Assembly (NCBI GenBank): GCA_023375785.1
Contig: SZWC01004803.1
Coordinates: 63,590 to 127,589, forward strand
Direction: 5' to 3'
Length of the DNA: 64,000 nucleotides
Source of the DNA: Penium margaritaceum
Taxonomy: Eukaryota > Streptophyta > Zygnematophyceae > Desmidiales > Peniaceae
The notes beneath the pieces are model-generated. The model was not told where the DNA came from, searched no databases, and was given only the letters and a program-made list of their open reading frames with translations. Both the position numbers and the translations under genes were made by a program. Below, in pieces: positions 58,415 through 64,000 of the stretch. Position 1 is the stretch's first letter. Each line of letters starts with the position of its first letter.

Positions 58415-60730
58415 TCACCCTACGGCATCGTCATCGTTGTCGTCGTCGTCACCACTGTAATCGCCACTACTGTCGTCACTTGGTGCTGCGACAAGGGCAG
58501 AGCTGAGGGCCTCCTCCAACTGTATCGCCTCCGGTATGCATGCCAGCTGCTGTGCTGCATGTTGCCACACGGACTGCGCTGCGTCGAGATCCGTGTGCAG
58601 TTCGTCGAGCTCTGCTGCGGCAGTCTGCCGGCCAGCTGCATCTACGGCGTGCAGGCGGTCAGTTGCGGAATGAATCTGATGGTGGACCTCCATCATGTGC
58701 GCGTCGGCGCGAGTCACTGCCTCCTGCATCCTCGTCCCCTCGTCGCGTAGGAAGCTCTCCACGCCAATAGGCGGCTCAGCTGCTGCCTGATCACCAGCTG
58801 CTGGGAGGGGGTCGTCACCACTTAGCGCATCCGCATCCGTAGCAGCTGCACCAGAAGGGGGTGGTGCTCCGGAGTCACTGGCTGCTCCTGACACACTCGA
58901 CACTCGGGTGTCAGGTGGCCAAACGTCGTCATCCGTTGGTGTATCTGCCGTTGCAGCATCGTCGCTGTCATCGGGAACCCATACACCCTGCAAAAACGCC
59001 AAGCCCCTGGTGCACAACCAATCATCCACCTACTGCTGTGCGTCCGCCCGTCACCAACGTACATCCTGTAGGGACCACTCCGCAGCCTGGAGACGGGTGT
59101 GCACATCCTCCATGCACATCTCAGCAACCTGTCGTGCAGAAGCATCTGTAGTGTACCAACGGCTGCTGTTCTCCCGGAGCTCGGCCATGAGACTCTGCAC
59201 GTGCGCCTCCGCTCGAGCCACCACTACCTCATGCTCGTCAACCGTGGAGCGTAGGCACTCGGGTACAGGAACTATAGCTCGGACGAGCGTAGCTATGTCA
59301 TCGGCTGGAACTGCCGTGGTGTCAACGACATCGGTCAAGGTAGCAAGGTGTCGGATGTCTGCAGCTCGCTCTGCATCCTCCATGTCGCACACACGGACGT
59401 CTGCTCTCACCGAGAGGCTATCGCGTGCTCTAGCCGTGGCTACTACAGGAACGGTAGCGCACTGAGCCTCTATGTCTGCCTCCGACCTTGCGTCCGACTG
59501 CTCCACGACGGACGAATGGTCCTCATAGAGGAGGTCTACCTCATCCTGGCAGTCAATCACCTCCTCCTGCTGTCCGGCACTATCTGCCAGAACCACCTGG
59601 GCATCTACTGTGGGCCGAGCATCAGCATCTGTATCACCTACTCCTCCTGTTGCTGCTCCTGGCACCATGGCAGCTGTCTCCACACCAGCTAATGCAGGAG
59701 CGTGCGCATTGTCGGGCGCAGCTCCGGCATCGGCCGTCGTCACGTCATCCGCCAAAACATCAACGATCACCAACTCCATCCCCGACTCTGACTCAACATC
59801 GGACCAATCCTCCTCTGACAAAGAGTCTCCGTCACAGCAAATGTCTCCCCCCGCTGAACTCTCCGCTAGCTGAGTCTGTTGTGTGGCGTCATCCGCCTCA
59901 ATCATCCTGCGCTGTAGAGCAGTCGCATCACCAATGCCGAGCTCCGTCGCGGTCGTCAGTGGACACACCATCCCCCCCACAACTGGCACCTCGGCAGGAG
60001 CTATGGGGACTCGGCAGACCAACCCGTGGATAGGAGACGAGGGGATCTCGTCACCTGAGACTCCTCCCACAGCCGCGTCTACTGCCAACGTCCTGTCAGT
60101 AGCAGTGACTACAACTACTGCTACTGTCACGATGTCGATGGCTACCAACACACCCACTGCCTGGACGTCCGGCGACACTCCACTGGTCACCAATGTAACG
60201 GAACGGACGTCTGCTCCACATGTGCCGGCTGACACCGCTACTGCTACTACTGCCTCATCCACTGGTACTGCCGCACCTGCCTTTGTGGTCTCTGCTACGT
60301 CAACTGTAGTCTCCATCTCCATGTCTGCCTCCAACTGCACGTCAGACCACTCATCCGTCCACGAATCCACGTCAGACCACTCGTCAGATGGCTCGTCCTC
60401 ACTGAGAGCGCCCTGTCGTGAGGCAACATCTGTCGCATCCCTCATGCACTCGCCGGTGGTCGTCGGCGGACACTCCACCCCTCCCTCGACCAACGCACCG
60501 GTAGAAGCTGCGAAGGGGTGCCGCACCAGCTTTGCAACTGGGGAGGAGGGAGTCAGCTCCGTGGTGACGTCTGCCACTGCTACGTCTGCTGCTGCCTCCT
60601 GCACACGTCTTGCCAAACTTGCTATCTGCCGCCTTGCGTGCTGAGTCCGAGAACGATGATGGCGAGCCAAAGAGACTGCCCCGAAAGTGGAGGGGTCACT
60701 GGTCAGGATGACTCCAACTGCCTCCAGCAC
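58415..60730 (-). pseudogene. Unknown acidic, coiled-coil-rich protein of element H (~770 codons, two stops)
   Basis: I do not recognise this protein. One frame runs 60730-59051, meets TGA and a nearby TAG (59053-59031), and continues in the same frame to 58415. The N-terminal ~70 residues are mixed and helical. The middle holds at least two divergent ~180-residue repeats: each has a Pro/Val segment (LVRHPFAAS; LVCRVPIAP), a GG-V/M-CP-TT segment, and an acidic Trp-containing block (EDEPSDEWSDVDSW; SEEDWSDVESESGME). A third acidic block is LLYEDHSSVVEQSDARSEAD. Then comes a predicted coiled coil (HEVVVARAEAHVQSLMAEL). After the stops lies an Ala/Asp linker, another coiled coil (AAAELDELHTDLDAAQSVW) and an Asp-rich tail. 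No zinc finger, protease, RT, RNase H or integrase is visible. A Gag-like or captured host function is possible. Confidence 0.55.
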
Positions 60731-61296
60731 AGAGCGTAGGGCGCAGATGTAGAGATAAGGTCGGGAAACGTGGCATCGTTAGGTGATGACACTGACGGAG
60801 GTGAGGATGGCAAGAAGGAAGAAAAGGGTGTGTGAAGCAGCACGGTGGCAACAGCCCGCTCAGAGATCACATGGTCTATGAGTTGTTGCACCATGCGCTT
60901 CAGAACCTAGAGCTCGGCGTACACCACCGCCATAGCTCCAGTGAGGGGCGCGACTATATGAGCTGATGTACCGAAGGCGGATGGTGGAGTAGGGCGGGAC
61001 CGTAACCAGGGCGGTCGCCACCCAACAGGGCGCTGGCGACACTGGCACCAACCATGGTGTCGGTCGCAGCAAAAGTAGCAGGCAAAGCCGTTGGACGCCT
61101 GAGGCGTGTGCCACGGCTGGAACTGCCACTGTGGACATGGCATCTGCCACGTATGCAGAGCCGGTGCCAGCCACGGCGCCGGCTGCGCTCCCTGCCACGC
61201 CAATGTGCTCATCTCTAGAGTGTGGTGTGGGTGAGTGTCTGGGACACTCGCTCCCACTGGCACAAGGCCACAAGGGGAGGTGAGCGATCGAAGCAC
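60703..61296 (-). pseudogene. Zinc-knuckle protein of element H, one in-frame stop
   Basis: The frame from 61296 encodes a Pro/Trp/Gln/His-rich segment, then CYFCCDRHHGWCQC, which fits the CX2CX4HX4C retroviral-type knuckle exactly. It then reads GAMAVVYAEL, a TAG at 60907 and, in the same frame, VLKRMVQQLIDHVISERAV, a plausible helix, to a stop at 60703. The end overlaps the start of the acidic frame. A CCHC knuckle upstream of a large protein suggests a remnant Gag nucleocapsid. Confidence 0.5.
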
Positions 61297-61309
61297 AGTC
61301 TCTCAGATG

Positions 61310-62803
61310 TGCTGCGATGCCGTCACGAGGACGGCCACCACGACATTGGTGGTGGGCTGCTGTGCGGCCTCAGGTAGCCTTCGGTGCTTTTGATGTTGCA
61401 CCGGGTGCCTTCATCAGCCAATGGCTATGGTCTCAAGCCACCTTTGTTGTTGCTGCTGCTACTGCGACTCCCGCGGCGGCTGCTGCTACTGCGGTTCCTG
61501 TCGTCAGCCGACGGTGGTGGCCTTAGGCCACACTTAAAAGGTGACAAAAAAATTGAAAAGAGTAAAGGGAACTCTTTTTTTTCTTCAGGTGCCTCCTTCA
61601 CGGGTGCCTTTTTTGGGGTTGTTCAGGGGTGCCCAGCCTGGGGACACCTCACTCCCTCTCTTCTCCTTTTTTTTTCTTGTCTGGCTTGACCCTCGCTTCG
61701 AGCAAGCCCGTCGAGCGAGCTCGCTCGGCGAGCCCGTCAAGCAAGCTTGCTCGGCGAGCTCGACGAGCGAGCTCCCTCGGCGAGCTCGCTCGCTGCGAGC
61801 AAGCAGCCTCGCACTGCTTGCTTGCAACGTGAAGCTGCATTGCAGCTTCGCGTGACGAGTAAGCAGTAGCAGTGGCTGTTGCTGCTACGGCTGCCACTAC
61901 TGCGCGGGCTGTTGCTACTATTGCAGCCCGCGTGAGCACGTGCAGCTGCACGCTGCAGCTGTTTGCCGGCGCCGCCGCCGCTGCTGCTGCTGCCACTGTG
62001 CCTACTGCATACTGCTGTTGCTGCAACTGCTTACCGTTGCTGCTGCTTCTGCTTGCTGCCGCCTGCTACTGCTGCTTGCAGCCGCTTGCTCCTGCTGCTT
62101 GCTGTCGCATGCTGCTGCTACTGCTACTTACTGATTCGCTGCTTGCTGCTGCTGCTGCTGCTGCCGCTTTGTGTTGCTGCTCGCAGCCGCCTGCTGATGC
62201 TGCCGCTACGGCTGCTGCTACGGTTGCTGCCTGCTGCTGCTGCAAATGTTGCTACAACACCAAGCTGCTGGTGCGAGCTGCTTCCTCTTTTTTTTTTTTT
62301 CTTTTCTGTTTGTGTACACACCGATAGCCAAACATGGCTGTTGCTGCCACCCTGTGCTGCTACTGCCACCCGTTGCTGCTGCTGCCACCTGGTGCTGCTG
62401 CTGCAAGGGCTGCTACCCGTAGCCGCTATCGTCTTTGCTACCTCCGCTGCTCCGCTGCAAAGTANATGTTGCTACAACACCAAGCTGCTGGTGCGAGCTG
62501 CTTCCTCTTTTTTTTTTTTTCTTTTCTGTTTGTGTACACACCGATAGCCAAACATGGCTGTTGCTGCCACCCTGTGCTGCTACTGCCACCCGTTGCTGCT
62601 GCTGCCACCTGGTGCTGCTGCTGCAAGGGCTGCTACCCGTAGCCGCTATCGTCTTTGCTACCTCCGCTGCTCCGCTGCAAAGTAGTCGTGGTGGGTCCCT
62701 CGGGGATCTGCTACTGCTGCCGTGGGTGACTGCCGCTGCTGCCACTCACTACTGCTGCTGCTGCTGCGTCTCTGCTGCACAATAGTATGGGCTGTGGCAC
62801 TTT
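61310..62803. repeat. H leader: CTG-rich low-complexity region with inverted repeats
   Basis: Between the primer site and the first frame. Bases 61690-61850 carry nested palindromes (gagcgagctcgctc; agcaagcttgct). Bases 61860-62790 are CTG/CTGCC-rich on the plus strand (CAG on the element strand). T-runs occur near 62288 and 62508. Length is inflated by an assembly duplication. Confidence 0.7.
62246..62684. repeat. Assembly duplication around a single N (219 bp repeated exactly)
   Basis: Bases 62246-62464 and 62466-62684 are identical and separated only by the N at 62465. Same signature as at 21439. Confidence 0.92.
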
Positions 62804-62816
62804 GGATCTGATACCA
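62804..62816 (-). other. Element H primer-binding site, tRNA 3'-end type
   Basis: Minus-strand tggtatcagatcc, directly beside the 5' LTR. One mismatch to the standard tggtatcagagcc. Confidence 0.75.
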
Positions 62817-63544
62817 TGAGAAGTTTCCTAGAACCTTCCTAACCACTTGCCGCGACACTAGGCATCAGCGCCAGGTCAGCGTGTGACAACAGTCACCAGT
62901 TAGAGACAAAACTGCAAGGGTGTGGGTAGGGACACGAACAGACCTCGGGAAACTCAAACTGAATATAATTGCAGGGAGAGATAACAAATGACAGGTCCAT
63001 GGCCTAAATACCTGCCGCGGCGCACATCGGGTGTCGCACACGGCGGTCCAAGAGCTGTCCTTAAAACGGCCCAAAACCATTGTTTTGGCCGTAACTCTGC
63101 GCACACATATCAGAATGGTACGTCGTCTGAACCTAGACATGCAAGATAAAAAAACAGACGCTACGACTGGTCACATGCATGCATCCATCATCAGAAGGTA
63201 GACACGCAATGCAAAGACATGCAAATCGGGCTCATGGCAAGTCCGCCGAAAAAACTCCTGCAGGCTGCAGAAAAACAGTAGGGAGTCCCGGCTGTGTCTG
63301 GGGCTCTGGAACGGTAGTCGGCCAGCTCCAAGCTAGCAGTCCGCCGCCCGTCGTCCCTCCGATGTCACCAGGGTCCGCCTCAGGGATTTGTCATGTCATA
63401 GCTCCTGGGTAAGTCCCTGGACGGTCCGGAGTCCCGTCGGGTCGTCACGATCTCCAATGCGGCCACCGATCACCATCAGCTCCGGGTGCACCCGTAGCTG
63501 CCACGGCTGTGGCTCATGACGGGTGGAAGCCACACATACCAACA
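62817..63544 (-). repeat. Element H 5' LTR (728 bp)
   Basis: Few differences from 57132-57860 over its whole length, which suggests a fairly recent insertion or gene conversion. Confidence 0.9.
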
Positions 63545-64000
63545 CAAGGATCTGCACGTGCCAGCTGCCAATCTCCTTATGGTTAGCACCCATGCCGGCT
63601 ACAGATTTCTCATGGCGCATTGGCCTCTACCCACCCCTTGCCGAATCTCTATCCATCTACATCTTGCAGCGCACGTGGTTTCGCCCCTGCGACCAGATCA
63701 TCATCATCATCGTTCAGCTGCTCCTTCATAGTTATCATCAGCCACTCGGCACAAGGATTTTCCTGGTCCAACCACCAACCTCGGAGTGGCCTGCGCCATA
63801 GAAGATTCCATTATTAGTGCATGTGGCTCGTCCCCACACCTAGCATCCTTCGTCTCATCTGCTTTACATCATTCTCCTAGTATCCCTCATCCCTTCTACC
63901 CAGCATCCTCCTCTCCACATCCTTTTTTTGCTTCTTATATTTCACAACTATCCCTGCTGTTAGGGATTGAGCTAACCACCTCCGGCAGAGAAGCCGCAAA
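63545..64000. other. Flank of element H, no gene supported
   Basis: Bases about 63665-63800 resemble 56880-57010, so related sequence lies on both sides of H. The rest is CT-rich. Confidence 0.4.

Larger units (their letters stand above)
57132..63544 (-). mobile_element. LTR element H lacking reverse transcriptase and integrase
   Basis: 5' LTR 63544-62817, primer site 62816-62804, polypurine tract (minus ccaaggggag, 57870-57861), 3' LTR 57860-57132. LTRs have TGTTGG and TTCTCA ends. The ~5-kb internal region encodes a CCHC protein and a ~770-codon acidic frame but no pol domain. It is a non-autonomous LTR element (LARD- or TR-GAG-like). No target duplication found. Confidence 0.82.

Noticed and set aside
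59883-60644. 253-codon Thr/Ser/Ala-rich open frame on the plus strand
   Set aside because: Antisense of the H acidic frame; low complexity and no regulatory context.
61872-62642. Ala/Cys/Leu-rich open frames over the CTG-rich region
   Set aside because: Triplet-repeat artefacts in the H leader, partly inside the duplicated block.

Overview
This is repeat-dense nuclear DNA of a green-lineage eukaryote, most likely a streptophyte plant with a large genome. The retrotransposon primer sites point this way. One set (tggtatcagagc) matches the 3' end of plant initiator tRNA-Met. A second set (gggttatgggcccac) matches the plant form of the anticodon arm of the same tRNA; the animal form would end cccag. 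GT-AG introns, Ty1/copia elements, a Mutator-like element and long satellite DNA agree. I cannot name the species.

Layout. 0.2-2.1 kb: a probable three-exon host gene (minus strand) for a Ser/Gly-rich protein with a long coiled coil and a basic tail. 2.7-9.0 kb: a complete Mutator-like element with a perfect 9-bp target duplication, terminal inverted repeats built from a ~30-bp repeat, and a four-exon transposase gene. 9.0-12.5 kb: an isolated retroelement primer site and a Pro/Ala/Thr-rich reading frame with a (PTEA)n tract. 12.5-32.3 kb: a copia element (B, target duplication gaggg) that received two further copia elements: C (16.9-23.5 kb) inside its reverse transcriptase, and F (24.6-31.8 kb, minus) inside its 3' LTR. 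32.3-34.5 kb: single-copy-like sequence and a degenerate ~370-bp tandem repeat. 34.5-55.05 kb: a 20-bp satellite broken by copia D (35.5-41.9 kb, plus, target duplication ctatt), copia E (43.3-49.7 kb, minus) and a 5'-truncated copia (53.5-54.7 kb). 55.9-56.3 kb: a tRNA-like SINE head and a promoter-like stretch. 57.1-63.5 kb: an LTR-bounded element (H, minus) with no reverse transcriptase or integrase, whose internal region encodes a zinc-knuckle protein and a ~770-codon acidic, coiled-coil-rich frame that I do not recognise.

C, D and E are one family (LTRs of 961-980 bp, same gag-pol). B, C, D and E share the internal, anticodon-arm type of primer site; F and H use the ordinary 3'-end site. 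All five copia elements are decayed by stops, frameshifts or deletion; many stops are CAG to TAG, as expected from deamination of methylated CHG sites. The transposase gene of the Mutator-like element looks intact. Two single-N positions (21439, 62465) are followed by exact copies of the preceding ~220-240 bp and are assembly joins, not biology.
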